Source: Adiantum capillus-veneris (Eukaryota; Streptophyta; Polypodiopsida; Polypodiales; Pteridaceae). Taken from it: a stretch of DNA of 64,000 nucleotides. Positions 20,678 to 32,135 of the stretch are shown piece after piece (position 1 is the first letter of the stretch; each line of letters opens with the position of its first letter). The notes beneath the pieces are model-generated. The model had not been told where the DNA came from and made no database searches. It saw nothing but the letters and a program-made list of their open reading frames with translations. The translations under genes and the position numbers were made by a program. The DNA is taken from positions 115,523,587-115,587,586 of the forward strand of contig CM043947.1 of NCBI GenBank assembly GCA_014529385.2. Reading direction: 5' to 3'.

Positions 20678-23600
20678 AGCCCTGTAGGGGTGTAAAACGA
20701 GCCATGCATGTGGAATTCATCTGCGCTTCCTGTGTTTTTCACCATAGCTTAGTTTTAGCTTTCTGATTCACATTAGAGATACCCTATTTTGGGGCTTTTG
20801 CCCAAAATAGGGTCCTAAAATGCGTTCCCACAGTGGCAGTCATGCAAGGGCAACAGGGTCGCCCAACTCAAAAGCAATACAGTCGCCGAACCAAGCCATG
20901 ACAAGGAAGGTCATTCGGGTTGTAGAATTTCAGAAGGGAGACTGGCAGCAGCTTGAGTAAAGCACTAGCCATGTGGCCAGTCCGTCTTACAAGGGTGAGC
21001 ACGATCGCCATCATTGTGGCATGCAAGGACATGCAAGTCAGTATCATGCACGGCAAGGTCGTGTTTTCTAGGAATTTCTATGGTTTTTTCGAGTTGCCGA
21101 AGCATCAATGGTGATGCAGCTCCTGCGTTCAAGAAGCTACAATGATGACGACATGAATAATATTCATCGCTGACCTTCAAAGTCAAGGTATGACGATTTG
21201 TTGCACTTTTCTTTTTTGATTCATTCTCAGTGTGCATCTGTTAAATGTATGCTCAAGCACGGCTCACTTGGTCTTCAACCTGTTGTTCTGATCATTGAGC
21301 AAGGCTCATTAAGTGCATACACCACTGTGGTGTTGAGTACACCACTCCAGAGTTAACCCTTGCGACTTTTTATCATGCATGGCATGTATATACTTACAAG
21401 GGCAATGTCCGAAGCAAGGATTTCATTTTTGTCATGCTAGCATTTGGAGTATGCTAGGAGCATATTCATTGGGGAAATTCTTACAATTATATGGTATGAC
21501 CATTTCATGGGGGTGCATAGGATGACTTCTAGTTACAGTACTGCAAGTGTAGGCAAGGCCTATAGTTGGTCATGCAAATTTCTTTCTCGCCTATCTTTCA
21601 TTGGCACATCAGGCAAAAGTGCTTGGCATGGCCGAGCATTTATCACAGCCTGCTAAACAGCTGGAGTCTCTTTGCTTTCAGTAATCAAGTTACGCAGGTA
21701 TGCATATCAATATTTTTCTACTTTTCAATAAAAGGTACAAATTGACAAGGTCCATTATCTGTGCATGAGCGACACAGTTGACTCTATTTGCTATGACATC
21801 TGTCGCCAATAGCGTTTATTGGCCATGAGGCCAAACATAATTATCTGAAGAATGGCTTCTCCTGAGTACCTTGATAGCGCACGCTCATGGCAGGTTACAT
21901 TTTCTTTCAAAGGCAAGGCCAAGGGCCAATTTTTCAGTATCTCAAGGAGATAGACATGGCCTTGTTGAAGGCAGCAAGTTGCTCGGCATGGCCGACTCCT
22001 TGTCACTGTTTCTACAAACCAACATAGGATGCTTGCCACACAATACTGGTTAATTCCACTTGAAATTGCTCGACAAGGTCTATTCTTTTTGTCATGCTAT
22101 TTGCATCCACATCCGTTGGCTATTAGCAGTACCAGATTTAGGTGAAGCAAGGCTTCTATTTATGCATCTTTCATAGTGACTCACCACGTTTGGCATATGC
22201 TATGAGCATACAAACTTGATAAGGCTTTGGAAAACAATTTCCACATTATTTCATTCCATATACGACAGATGTATATGATACAAGAGGGCGTATATCTATA
22301 TGTGACAACTCTCTCTCGCACGGCTGATTTGGCTATGAGCCACCTTTACGCGAGCTTTCCTTTTGGAATATCATAACAACCGGTTGCAGCAACAACTACC
22401 AGGTTAGCCAAGTTTAAGTTTTTCTTGTTTTTTTTCCCATGTTTACACTTTACTTGGCAATTGCTGTCATTGTGCAAAGCAAAGTGCTTTGGCAATTTTA
22501 CATGACATGAAGCACGGCTTCTCCCTTGTGCCAATGAACTGCCCAATGACTGTCATCAAGGGCCGTGGCACACCAGCTTGAAAAAACTGGCAAAATAGGG
22601 AATATCACCCCACAGAATTCCTAGCAGTCTAGATTGTGCAAGGCACTTATGGTTTTGGTTCTCATGCTTGAGACCGTTATAGTAGCCAAGGGCTTACGTT
22701 TTTTCATACAAGGCATGCTAAGCAGGTGGCATGGATTCCACCACTTTATGCATTATGCTTCTACTATCACACTCGCAACTCTGTCAAGGACAGACTAAGT
22801 GATGGATTGTTGAACCTGATGGTTGGTTGCTATCAACACCCAAAAACACTAAAAGGAACCTAAATCTAGGACTTATTTCACATGAAAAGTGCCAATGCTA
22901 CGTCATTTTCATACAATCACGACCCTGCAAGGCAGATAGATCAAGATATGGTTGTGTTTTTCTGTTACCTCTCTCAAAGAGAGAGTCATAGCAGAAACTT
23001 TTTGCCTGCTTATAGGATACACTGCACGCTAGGCATACGATGCACACGAGCATGGAGATCAACTATACACGTCATAGCCATTCAAGAAAAGTTCCGCAGC
23101 CCAGCATGCTCCTCTTCTCTCTCGGTCTCTCTCTTTCAAGGAATAATGAAAATCCTCTAAGAAGCGTTTGATACATGTTTTGCTTGTGAGTTAGGCTGAG
23201 CCAAGGTACTCTAACTCTCAGCTCACTACGAAGTGTCTATAGACATATTGTTTGGGGTACAACCCGGAGGGTGACTGCTAAATCACCCCATAGGCATTTG
23301 AGGATCACAATTTGATCTAACTGTGATCTCTCCCAGTTAAACTTTCAAGGAAAGAATTCCGCAATCTACCACACGGTAGCGGACCAATTCAACTTTCGAG
23401 TTGATTCCAATCATTATGTACACGGTTAACTATGTTGGTTATCATTGCCTGCTAGTTGAGCAGTTTCTACAGAGGGTCTTACCAAGGGGTTTGACTACGT
23501 AGATGTTAACCAAAGGGGTTGGATTGCACAGGCAACACCCACGGTTTCTAGTGCAAGTCGTATAAATATGCCTGAATGTTTCAAAGCCATGCCAAGGGCA

Positions 23601-24134
23601 TGTTGGAACAGAGTATTTTGGACCGTAGCGTCCACTATACCCTATGCTGTTACGAACCTAGTTGTAGGGTTCTATTTGGCACATGTTGTCACATGGGATA
23701 TAACATGGTCTAGCAAGGAGTTCAGTTTAGCCAGTGTGGAGCATGATAATGAGGGTCCCTCTCACTCTTGTCGCGGAGTGTTTGCAGTTACCTCCACACA
23801 CAAGTACCAGCTCGTACTTGATAGATGTCGCTTTTCTTGATATCCTTGTTTGAGACATATTCCACATGTGGAGAATATGAGTCTCTTGGACTGACACAGG
23901 CGCCAATTTTTTACCAATGTGTCGCAACAAAGTCCCTAGGTGCTGGTCGTATCCATTGGTTTGACCATTTTAAGCACATATTATCAGGAGCAATTTCAGT
24001 GGCCAGAAATTGGCGGGTACTAAGTACAAACTTGTTACAGTTACAAGTGCTGTGAAACCACCGTAACGGAGGGTTGTTTCTACATATAGCTAAGTATGCT
24101 ATATACATGAGAATGTCTCATGGTTGGTACCTAG
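20678..24134 (+). mobile_element. A2 internal region, middle piece (non-coding)
   Basis: This is the continuation of A2 after element B. From about 22,263 it follows A0 (3,277 onward) closely. Upstream, 20,678-22,260 corresponds loosely to the far part of the inverted copy near 1,565-2,640. No gene is visible. Relative to A0 it lacks about 370 bp at 23,220 (A0 4,238-4,608). It ends at the copia insertion with CCTAG. Confidence 0.65.
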
Positions 24135-24277
24135 TGTTGGAGCTATATATGGCTCACTCTACTCAACTTGGTCTGACCTATATATTTGTATCTTGTCCTC
24201 AATATGAATCAATCTTTGGGAGCGTACATGGTGTGTCTCTTGTCTCATCTCTCTCTCTTTCTCTCTAAATCTCAACA
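24135..24277 (+). repeat. copia 5' LTR
   Basis: A 143-bp LTR from TGTTGGAGCTATATATGG to CTAAATCTCAACA. A TATA-like CTATATATGG occurs near its start and a CT-rich stretch near its end. Confidence 0.92.
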
Positions 24278-24293
24278 TGGTATTAGAGCGGTA
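24278..24293 (+). other. copia primer-binding site
   Basis: TGGTATTAGAGCGGTA directly follows the LTR. It matches the initiator-methionine-tRNA site except for T instead of C at the seventh base. Confidence 0.85.
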
Positions 24294-24906
24294 ACGATCA
24301 AGCGCCGATTCAATTCATGGTGACAAAACAGTATGTGTATGCGATTCGCATGTAAGATTCAAAATTGATACAAATTTTATTTTTGAGCGTTGATTCTTGT
24401 TAACTGTGGTTATTTTGTGTTAAGAAGAATATGATTAGTGTTTTGTGTGGCGTTTATTGCTAATCAATCTAATCGTTGATTACGTTTTCTTGTTGATGAC
24501 ACCCTGAACTTCATCTCAATGTTTCAGGGTGTGCTGCTCAAAATTTAGAGAAACGGGAAAAACTTTTCATCCAAAACTTGTTCGTCTCCTCGAGCTCTTC
24601 AATTTGAGCTCTAGGTTTGCGTCAATCGGAGTTTGCAGCAGAAAGTGATGTTGTTTTTACTGCAATTGATCTTGACGTAGCTTTCTTCGTCCTACTTCTT
24701 TCTGAAGCATCCGCGATCGTTTTTCTTATTTTTGCGTTAACTTTTTTGAGAAGATTTAGATTTTTGCTATTCGTATTGTGGCCATCAATCTTGCGTCTCA
24801 CGCCACTCTATTTTGAGGACTCTTTTATTATTAACGTCTCCTTTACCCTGCCTTTATTATTAACTTATATATTGTCACCTTATCTTCTTCCACTCGAATT
24901 TTTTGA
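24294..24906 (+). other. copia leader where gag should be
   Basis: About 610 bp of AT-rich DNA separate the primer-binding site from the first pol-like codons. No gag motif or zinc knuckle is seen. A 137-codon hydrophobic ORF (24,617-25,030) lies here but overlaps the true pol frame, so I do not accept it. Confidence 0.6.
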
Positions 24907-25980
24907 GGAGTATTACATGTACCAGATCTTCAACGTAATCTTCTTTCAGTTGCTAGACTTGTTGATCTTGGTCTGTTTGTTGGATTTGATCATACCAAAT
25001 GCCGAATTGAGAAAGATGGACAGAGTATAGCCACTGCTCCTCGAAACGGTAACTTGTTTGAACTCTCTCTCAACGATGCTGTAGAAAATGTTGTCACTGC
25101 TCCAGGTGATCATGATTGCAAAGTATGGCATCACCGTTTTGTTCATGCTGATTTCTCAAAACTCCTTGATCTTCAACATCGTGATCTTGTTCATGGCATG
25201 GATCTTAAAGCCCATCCCCAGATGGGAATTTGTGAGTTTTTTGCTCTTGGGAAACACAATCGTAAACCCTTTCCTCTTTCAAATACAACTCATTCTCATG
25301 ACATATTGGATCTTGTTCATACTGATATTTGTGGACCTCTACCTTCTTCGAGATCACAATATTGCTACTTCATTACTTTCATTGATGATTTCTCAAGGTA
25401 TACGACTATATTTCTACTTAGACAAAAATATGAAGCCTTATCTATTTTCAAACAATTCCACAAGGCTGCGGAACTTCAAACTGGTCATCGCCTTAAGACG
25501 CTTCGTAGTGACAATGGAGGGGAATATGTATCTCGAGAGTTTGTGAGTTACTATGCTGACAGTGGAGTTCATCATGAACACACCATTCCATATTCGCCTC
25601 AACAGAACGGTGTTGTTGAACGAAAGAATCGCACTATTCTCAATGTTGTAAGATGTATGCTGATTCATTCTGGCTTATCTCCTGTTTTTTGGGCTGAAGC
25701 TGCTTTGACAGCAGTATTTATTCAGAATCATCTTCCTACTACTACACCCTCTGGTAAGATACCCATCACAGCATGGACAGGTGGAATTCCTTCTGTATCT
25801 CATTTTCGAACCTTTGGATGTATTGCTTATATTCATGTTCCAAAGAAACACGAACAAAGATTGATGCTCCTGGTCTTAAAGTTATTTTTATTGGATATTT
25901 TGACACTTCCAAAGGCTAAAAATTCTATGACCCTTCCTTCAAGAAAGTAATTTTGAATCATGATGCTACTTTTAACAAAC
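24907..25980 (+). pseudogene. copia pre-integrase and integrase domains
   Basis: The frame containing VLHVPDLQRNLLSV, the segment that normally follows the copia protease, begins right after an in-frame TGA at 24,904. The zinc-binding histidines are in WHHRFVHA. One expected cysteine is lost (GICEFFALGKHNR, where C-x2-C is usual). The catalytic core shows HTDICGPL, RSDNGGEYVS and VVERKNRTIL. A frameshift near 25,856 and a TAA-type stop in the following segment break the link to RT. It would integrate element cDNA. Confidence 0.88.
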
Positions 25981-26003
25981 AGCTTATGGGAGGCTCATGA
26001 TCC

Positions 26004-26322
26004 ATGGATGATTCTGATGATACTAAATCATTGCTTCAGGCTTTTCCATTTCTTTCAGAAGATGAAACTCTGCCGATAGAGCAACTTTCCTCTTCACAAC
26101 CATCCATTCCGAATGTTGCCAATGATGATATTGATATTTTTGCTGAACTGCCTATTGATTTTGAACATGGCTCATGTCATGTTTATGATGACGATATTAC
26201 TGATAATGCTTTTTCTAGTTCTGAAGATCCCGTTACTTATGATGAAGCTATCTCTTCACCACAAAAGGATCAATGGCAAGAGGCTATGGAAGTAGAGTAC
26301 GATTCTCTTATCTCTAAAGGTA
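26004..26322 (+). pseudogene. copia linker and RT N-terminus, left of the TIR insert
   Basis: This carries the acidic linker after integrase and the start of the RT domain (DPVTYDEAISSPQKDQWQEA, then EYDSLISKG). The reading frame is cut at the codon GGT, where the 245-bp TIR element begins. The same glycine codon resumes at 26,568 on the other side (GTWILTELPPGR). The insertion plus its target duplication is 249 bp, a multiple of three, but it contains stops. Confidence 0.85.
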
Positions 26323-26567
26323 AACACCATATTAGTAAATTTGGGAATTTCCCAATTCCCATTTTTAAGAAGATCTTAAGATTTAACCACATGATCAAAT
26401 CTTAGCCAAAGTTTTGAGAGCATGGCATGGAAGATCTTTTCAAGTACTACCTCATGGAAGGCTTTGGTCTTCAAAACTAGTTTGAGACCTATCCATATAG
26501 CCAAATCTTCAAGACATTGGTGATTCTCAAATTGACTCTAAAGTCTAAAACTCTCTAATATGGTGTT
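26323..26567. mobile_element. 245-bp TIR (MITE-like) element inside copia RT
   Basis: The ends are perfect 13-bp terminal inverted repeats, AACACCATATTAG and CTAATATGGTGTT, flanked on both sides by GGTA (26,319-26,322 and 26,568-26,571). Removing the insert and one GGTA gives the continuous copia RT motif. It is too small to encode a transposase. The 4-bp duplication does not by itself identify a superfamily. It is not an intron, because it has no AG at its 3' end. Confidence 0.85.
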
Positions 26568-28097
26568 GGTACATGGATACTAACTGAATTACCTCCTGGT
26601 CGTACAACTGTTAAATGTAAGTGGGTGTATAAGACAAAAGTAAAAGCAGATGGATCTTTCAACAAGTTCAAGGCGCGTTTAGTTGCAAAAGGCTACTCCC
26701 ATGTAGCTGGTGTTAATTATCAAGAGACTTTTTCACCAGTTGTTCGTATTACAAGTGTTCGGGTTATATTGGCATTTGCTGTTCAATTTGATTTAGAAGC
26801 TCATCAAATGGATGTGCGAACTGCTTTTCTTAATGGTGACTTGGAAGAGGAAATTTATATGGAACAACCAGAAGGGTTTGTTATTCCAGGTAAAGAAGAC
26901 CTTGTTGCTCAACTCCATAAGGCATTATATGGTCTCAAACAAGCTTCGCAAGCCTGGTATACAAAATTTGATCTTTTTCTCACCTCTAAAGGATTCATGT
27001 CTTGCTCATCAGACCCCAACTTATACATAAAACGCCAAGGTAGCAGTTTTTTGATTCTTGCTCTTTATGTGGATGATACCATCCTTGTTTCCAATGATTT
27101 GGGATTTCTTCAGCAAGTGAAAAAGTTATTGTCTTATGCATTTGATATGGTGGATCTTGGAGAGATTCACTCGTGTCTTGGCATTCAAATCCAACGGAAC
27201 CGTACAAAAGGTATTTTATTCCTTCGACAATTAGAGTTTATTGCAGATACTATTCAAAAATTTGGTAAGGAATCTGCACACTCAGCCAACACACCTTGTC
27301 TTGCGAGCTCTACGAAGAACACTTCTGACAATGGCGGTCAACTTGTCAAAAGTCAACCTTATGCTAACTTGATTGGATGTCTTCAGTTTGTTGGCATGAA
27401 CACTCGTCCTAATATTCTGTGTGCTGCTAATTATCTTGGACAACATCTCGCATGTCCTTCTCTTAAGCATTGGTCTGCTGCAAAGCGTGTATTGAAATAC
27501 TTGAAAGGCACTACAGATTTTGGTTTATTCTATCGACGACAACTCACATCGGATTCTATGCAATCTCTTTCTCTTTTGGGTTACACAAATGCAGACTGGG
27601 CAAGCTCACATTTATCTATGCGATCTACTAGTGGAAATTGCTTCTTTATAAATGGTTGTCTTGTTTCTTGGACGAGCAAGAAACAACGTTGTGTTGCAGT
27701 TTCTACGATTGAGTCAAAATATGTTGCGACATCACTTGCAGCTCGTGAGTTGATTTGTCTTCGCCAAATGCTGGTTGATATTGGTCACTCTCCTCTTTCT
27801 AGAACACCCTTGCGATGTGACAACCAAAGTGCTATTAGTCTTGCAAAAGACTATGTTCAACATAATAAGTCAAAGCACATTGCTCTCCATTATCATTATG
27901 TCAGGTACGAAGTACGCAAAGGAACCATTATGGTTGAACACTGTCCAAGTGACCAGATGATTGCAGACATTTTGACCAAAGGCCTCAAGGAGTCACGTTT
28001 CATCCTCTTGCGATCGGAGCTTGGAGTTGCTTCGGCGTCACTCTTTCTAGATCAGCTTCTTTGCTATTGTAATAGCTTTGTATATATGACATTGTGA
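26568..28097 (+). pseudogene. copia reverse transcriptase and RNase H
   Basis: This is the long open remainder of the copia RT. In order it has GRTTVKCKWVYKTKVKADG, ARLVAKGYSHVAGVNYQETF, the motif A aspartate in HQMDVRTAFLNGDL, QPEGFV, LYGLKQA and the catalytic ALYVDDTILV near 27,060. RNase H has the usual TNADWASS, WTSKKQ and DNQSAISLAKDYV, with SKHIALHYHYVR and ADILTKGL at the end. The enzyme core is intact from 26,568 to the stop at 28,095. It is classed as broken only because its N-terminus is separated by the TIR insert. Confidence 0.9.
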
Positions 28098-28291
28098 TCT
28101 TTTAGGTACCATGCACTATGCACACTCCACATTTGCACATTGTGATCTCTAAGTCACTCGAACATTTGTACATAGATGCACAATTCACTTTCACATCATC
28201 ATCGTTGGTTCATATTTTCACATTGTATAGGGGCTTGGGTTTTTCCCTTGAACTCCCCAAGGGTTTTTTCATCCAAAGCTAGAGACCTTTG

Positions 28292-28303
28292 TTTGAGTGG
28301 GGG
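28292..28303 (+). other. copia polypurine tract
   Basis: TTTGAGTGGGGG lies directly before the 3' LTR. Confidence 0.75.
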
Positions 28304-28446
28304 TGTTGGAGCTATATATGGATCACTCTACCCAACTTGGTCTCACCTATATATTTGTATCTTTCCCTCAATATGAATCAGTCTTTGGGAGCGTACATGG
28401 TGTGTCTCTTGTCTAGTCTCTCTCTCTTTCTCTCTACATCTCAACA
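28304..28446 (+). repeat. copia 3' LTR
   Basis: A 143-bp LTR matching 24,135-24,277, ending CTACATCTCAACA and followed by the target duplication CCTAG. Confidence 0.92.
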
Positions 28447-28451
28447 CCTAG

Positions 28452-29680
28452 GTGTGACTAGGGTGTCACGTTCTGTTATGGTCCAACTTTTGTTGCAAAA
28501 TATGCTATATTCATGATAATGTCTCATGGTTGGTACCTATGTGTGATCGGGTTGTCACATTCTATTATGGTCCAAATTTGTTGAAAGACTTTCACGTACG
28601 TACCGCGGAAAGTCTCGTCATGGAATTGCGGTTCGGATATGTTTGTGTTAAATGCATGCACACTAGGTGTTATGGGCCCTAGTGTTTAACACAAATTTAT
28701 TTGGAGCGACATACAAATTCATGGACATTATTGTTTCTACAACTTTTTGCAATGCTAGTGCAATCTCTCTTGCAGATTTAGTATGAGTTTACACCCTGCC
28801 ATACAAGGTGATGGCTGAGTATGGGTGTTAGTGATTGGCTGCTTGAAACTCCAATCTTCTTTCAACCTAGTTGGTTGTCTCCATTCCATATCGAGTATAT
28901 GGCTGGATAATCAATGATTGAGTCATAGTTTGTCGTCAGTCATGGGCGACTGTCTGTAAGTGGTTGGGGGAAAGCACCTCAGTCTTACTGTTGCTATTCA
29001 TCCCATGTAGAATGGGCAGCTTACAAGCATTCTATTTAGTACTAAAGGATATGCAAAGTGAATACGCTAGTAAAGCACGCTAAAGGATATGTTAAGTGCA
29101 TACGTTAGCAAGAAGTGAAACAACTAGATCGGTTACCTTTCTAGTTTGGAGTTTGATTCCTATGATGAAAGGCATGTTACAACTAGTTCTAGTCTCTGCC
29201 TGTTATTCTCAAGTTATCAACCTTAATCATCAGTTTGGATGAGGTTGACTATTGGCAAGAAACCATCGCAAGTCAAGGAATTGGTTGCTACTGTTGAGTA
29301 TGTCAGCATAGTACTTTCATGGAAAGATGAGCCGAGGTTATATTGCACATTTTAGTACCTTCAAAAAGTCTGAAACTTGGGTATGCATTTAAACACCTCG
29401 ACGTTGTGATAACTCGTTTAGCATTCTCAAGTGAGTTCTAAATGGAGCCTTCACGCTCTTTTGATTATGAGTTGGTTAACCAAGACGATTGCACAGGGAC
29501 AACAATGTAGAAAGTCAAGATGTTACTCTTGATTTCATTGAACCTCCCAATGAACCCCGTTCCGATTCAACTAACCATTGGATCCATGAGGGATGCCACG
29601 GTGGAAAACATTAGTGTTCTTATGAAGATACCACCACTTGTGTTTTCGAGGACGAAAACGCTTCTCCAAGCGGGGAGTAA
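28452..29680 (+). mobile_element. A2 internal region, right piece
   Basis: This matches A0 from about 5,520 to 6,747, including the second unit of the 89-bp duplication, the 38-bp duplication near 29,041 and the degraded chromodomain end (29,589-29,660). It ends with a polypurine tract (CCAAGCGGGGAG) before the LTR. No functional gene is present. Confidence 0.75.
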
Positions 29681-29833
29681 TGTCATGCCAAGGGTAGGAC
29701 TAGACGGGCACGGCCTGGGCAATGTGCCACACACACATGCAGTAAAGGGGTCTATATATGGAAGATGGCTAGGGGTCTATATATAGGATGGTTGGAAGGT
29801 TATTCGCATGTCTGTCTACCCACTGGCCTAACA
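29681..29833 (+). repeat. A-family LTR, 3' end of A2
   Basis: A 153-bp LTR, TGTCATGCC to GGCCTAACA. It lacks the 116-bp segment of the LTR at 10,538. It is followed by a short (CA)n run, so no clean target duplication can be called. Confidence 0.85.
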
Positions 29834-29844
29834 CACACACACAC

Positions 29845-30778
29845 ACCCAAAAAACTCAGCTCAAAAGAGGATAATTTTTTATGTTTAGATACAATTGATC
29901 TTGGGCTAGCACCAATGGGGCAAACAACTCACACAATATGGGTAAAATATGCCAGATACAATCACAAATTGGAGCACAAGATTCGCTCATAGAAGAAACT
30001 TACACAGCCAAAACAACAGAAAAATAGTGAGGAGTTTGGCAAAATGGACAGTGCCATCACGTCCGGAACTGCCCAAAACCACAGTCTAAATGTCAAAGTG
30101 CTCAAATCCGACCTCGGATGAGCAGTTTACGGCCAAAACCAGGCTCCAAAAACAGCAAAAACAAAGTTGCGGTTGTTCCTCCTTTTGTCTCCACATTTTT
30201 TCTGGTCTTCTCTCTATTTTTTCAGTTTCCACACTTGGGCACCCTTGGCCTTTTAGCTGACCTCAAACAGACCCCGAACATGCCAAAAACTCACCTCGCA
30301 GTGCATAGTTGTCACCCTGCTGCATCCATCCGCACACCTGGCACGCAACTTTTTTCAATAATGCATCCTACCACCATGTGAAGTGGCCCCAAAATATGGT
30401 CCTCATGATGACCTTTCTGCATAATTATCACAAGAAAATACCCATGTTGTGTCCGTCTTTATCCACGTGCAAATATTGACCCCATTTGACCTCTTGACGC
30501 CACTAGATGCCATCTGACGCACCTGCTTACCTCATGTCGTCGGCCCGCGGATAGCTTACTTGAGAAGTTTTGCGTGCTACCAACTCCTCGTTATTATACA
30601 AAAAACACACTTGTACTGGTGATAGTGAAAATCGATACACTATGTACACCCTGTCCTACTTGTACACATGTGGGACCCACATAACCACCTACCTCTGGAA
30701 AATGGGCAATCCTTTATTTGATGCACCATGCATGGGTATGTACATATGTGCAATCATTTGCTCCAAAAAACTCCTGAC
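29845..30778 (-). repeat. Element C LTR, inverted partial copy
   Basis: The reverse complement follows the element C LTR (37,805 to about 38,950), from TCAGGAGTTTTTTGG to GAGCTGAGTTTTTT. It abuts a second, direct partial LTR at about 30,779, making a head-to-head LTR pair. Several differences from the 3' LTR are visible, such as loss of the FALF-encoding GAATAAAGTGAAG stretch. Confidence 0.8.
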
Positions 30779-31479
30779 AATGGGATGCATTATTGGAAAA
30801 AGTTGAGTGCCAGGTGTGCGGATGGATGGTGCAGGGTGACATTTATGCCTATGAGGCACTTTTTGGTATGTTCAGGGTCCGTTTGAGGTCAACTAAAAGG
30901 CCAAAGGTGCCCAAGAATAAAGTGAAGTGTGGACACTGAAAAACCTGAGAGAAGAGGAGGAATAGTCGTAGTAGAGTTTTTGCTATTTTTGGAGCCTGTT
31001 TTGGCCATAAACTGCTCATCCGAGGTCGGATTTGAGCGCTTTGATATTGTAGAGTGGGGTTTTTGGCCACTCTGGATGCAATGGAACTGTCCGTTCTTCC
31101 AAATTCCTTACTTTTTCTTGATTTTTTGGCTGTGTAAGTTTCTCCTGTCAGCAAAGTCTTTGCTCTAATTTGTGATTGTATCTCGCATATTTCATCCATA
31201 TTATGTGAGCTATTTGCCCCATTGGTGTTGGCCCAAGCTCAATTGTATCTAAACATAAAAAAATCTCTTCTTTTGAGATGAGCTTTTGGGTGTGTGTCTC
31301 TCTGTGTGTTGAGTGGGCAAATGGGTAGTCTCTCTCCTCTCACTCCATCGGTGTGTTCCTTGTCTCGGTCAGGTGGGTTGTGTAAGCCGAGTGGTGCTCC
31401 ATAGTGTGTGCGTGTATCATACCAAGAGTGTATGTCAGGTGATTATAGAGGCATTGTGTGTGTTTCCAACCCGCTCACA
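30779..31479 (+). repeat. Element C 5' LTR, 5' truncated
   Basis: This matches the 3' LTR from about 38,200 to its end (GGTGCATTATTGG... to CCCGCTCACA), so roughly the first 400 bp are missing on the + strand. The primer-binding site follows, confirming it as the 5' LTR of C. Confidence 0.8.
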
Positions 31480-31485
31480 TTCTTT

Positions 31486-31500
31486 TGGTGCCCCCACCCC
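31486..31500 (+). other. Candidate primer-binding site of C
   Basis: TGGTGCCCCCACCCC begins 7 bases after the LTR end CTCACA. Element E has a related TTGTTGCCCCCAC at the same place. The tRNA is not identified. Confidence 0.5.
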
Positions 31501-32135
31501 TGAGGATCTTCTCCGTGTACCTTCAGCTTCGGGATTAAAGGTTACAAGTTATAGGTATAGGTGTTTCACACAGGTACATGTAGCTGGAGTAGAGCGATAT
31601 ACTGGCAAGTGCAAGGCACTTGAAGTTGTTGTGGGTCTGCATCATTTGGTGCTTGTTTGAGCACATTGTCTTGACTGTACGTAACTTGTGGATACTACCA
31701 TTGTACGCCTTTGTGGAGCCATACTTGGTTTTCTTGACAGTCCCAACCCTTTCTGAGACTTGGTCTGGAAGATAGTTATTTCTGAGACTTGACTATACGA
31801 GATTTGTTTAAGCTTTCGTGAAAGGGTCTATAGAATGAGGTTTCATTGAGCTGGGGGATTCTCAAATATGAGATCCTTTTGGTGATATAGGTGGCTGGAG
31901 CACCCTTTTTGTGAGCTCGCCATAGGCTATGTACTAGTGATTCCTACTTGATGCTTGAGTTCTATTGTTGGGAAGTTATGCATACATATACAGTCTATAT
32001 TCTGGGTTCTTCCTGCTCTACTTCTAGGGAAACTCTGTCAAAAATTTTCCAAGTTGTGATGGATGGTTTTTGGTCTTTTGAGCCATTTATGCTTTTATGC
32101 TCCTGAAATTCTGGCAAAATTAGAGGATAAGTCAG
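31501..32135 (+). other. Element C leader
   Basis: About 630 bp between the primer-binding site and the small ORF. I see no convincing gene and no type II small ORF. Confidence 0.5.

Larger units (their letters stand above)
24135..28446 (+). mobile_element. Ty1/copia element lacking gag, inserted in A2
   Basis: The element is 4,312 bp with 143-bp LTRs (TGTTGGAGC...CTCAACA) and a 5-bp target duplication CCTAG (24,130-24,134 and 28,447-28,451). The uninterrupted sequence is seen in A0 at about 5,507-5,525. By hand count the LTRs differ at about 9 of 143 positions. Integrase precedes reverse transcriptase, which defines copia. Gag and almost all of the protease are absent, so this copy would depend on another element. 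A 245-bp TIR element sits inside the RT. Confidence 0.93.

Noticed and set aside
24617-25030. 137-codon hydrophobic ORF at the start of the copia element
   Set aside because: It overlaps the real copia pol frame, which shows conserved motifs up to the integrase. Its leucine/phenylalanine richness fits T-rich DNA and no domain is recognised.
26319-26571. The insert in copia RT as a spliceosomal intron
   Set aside because: It begins GGTAAAC like a donor site but does not end in AG. Perfect TIRs and a GGTA duplication explain it better.
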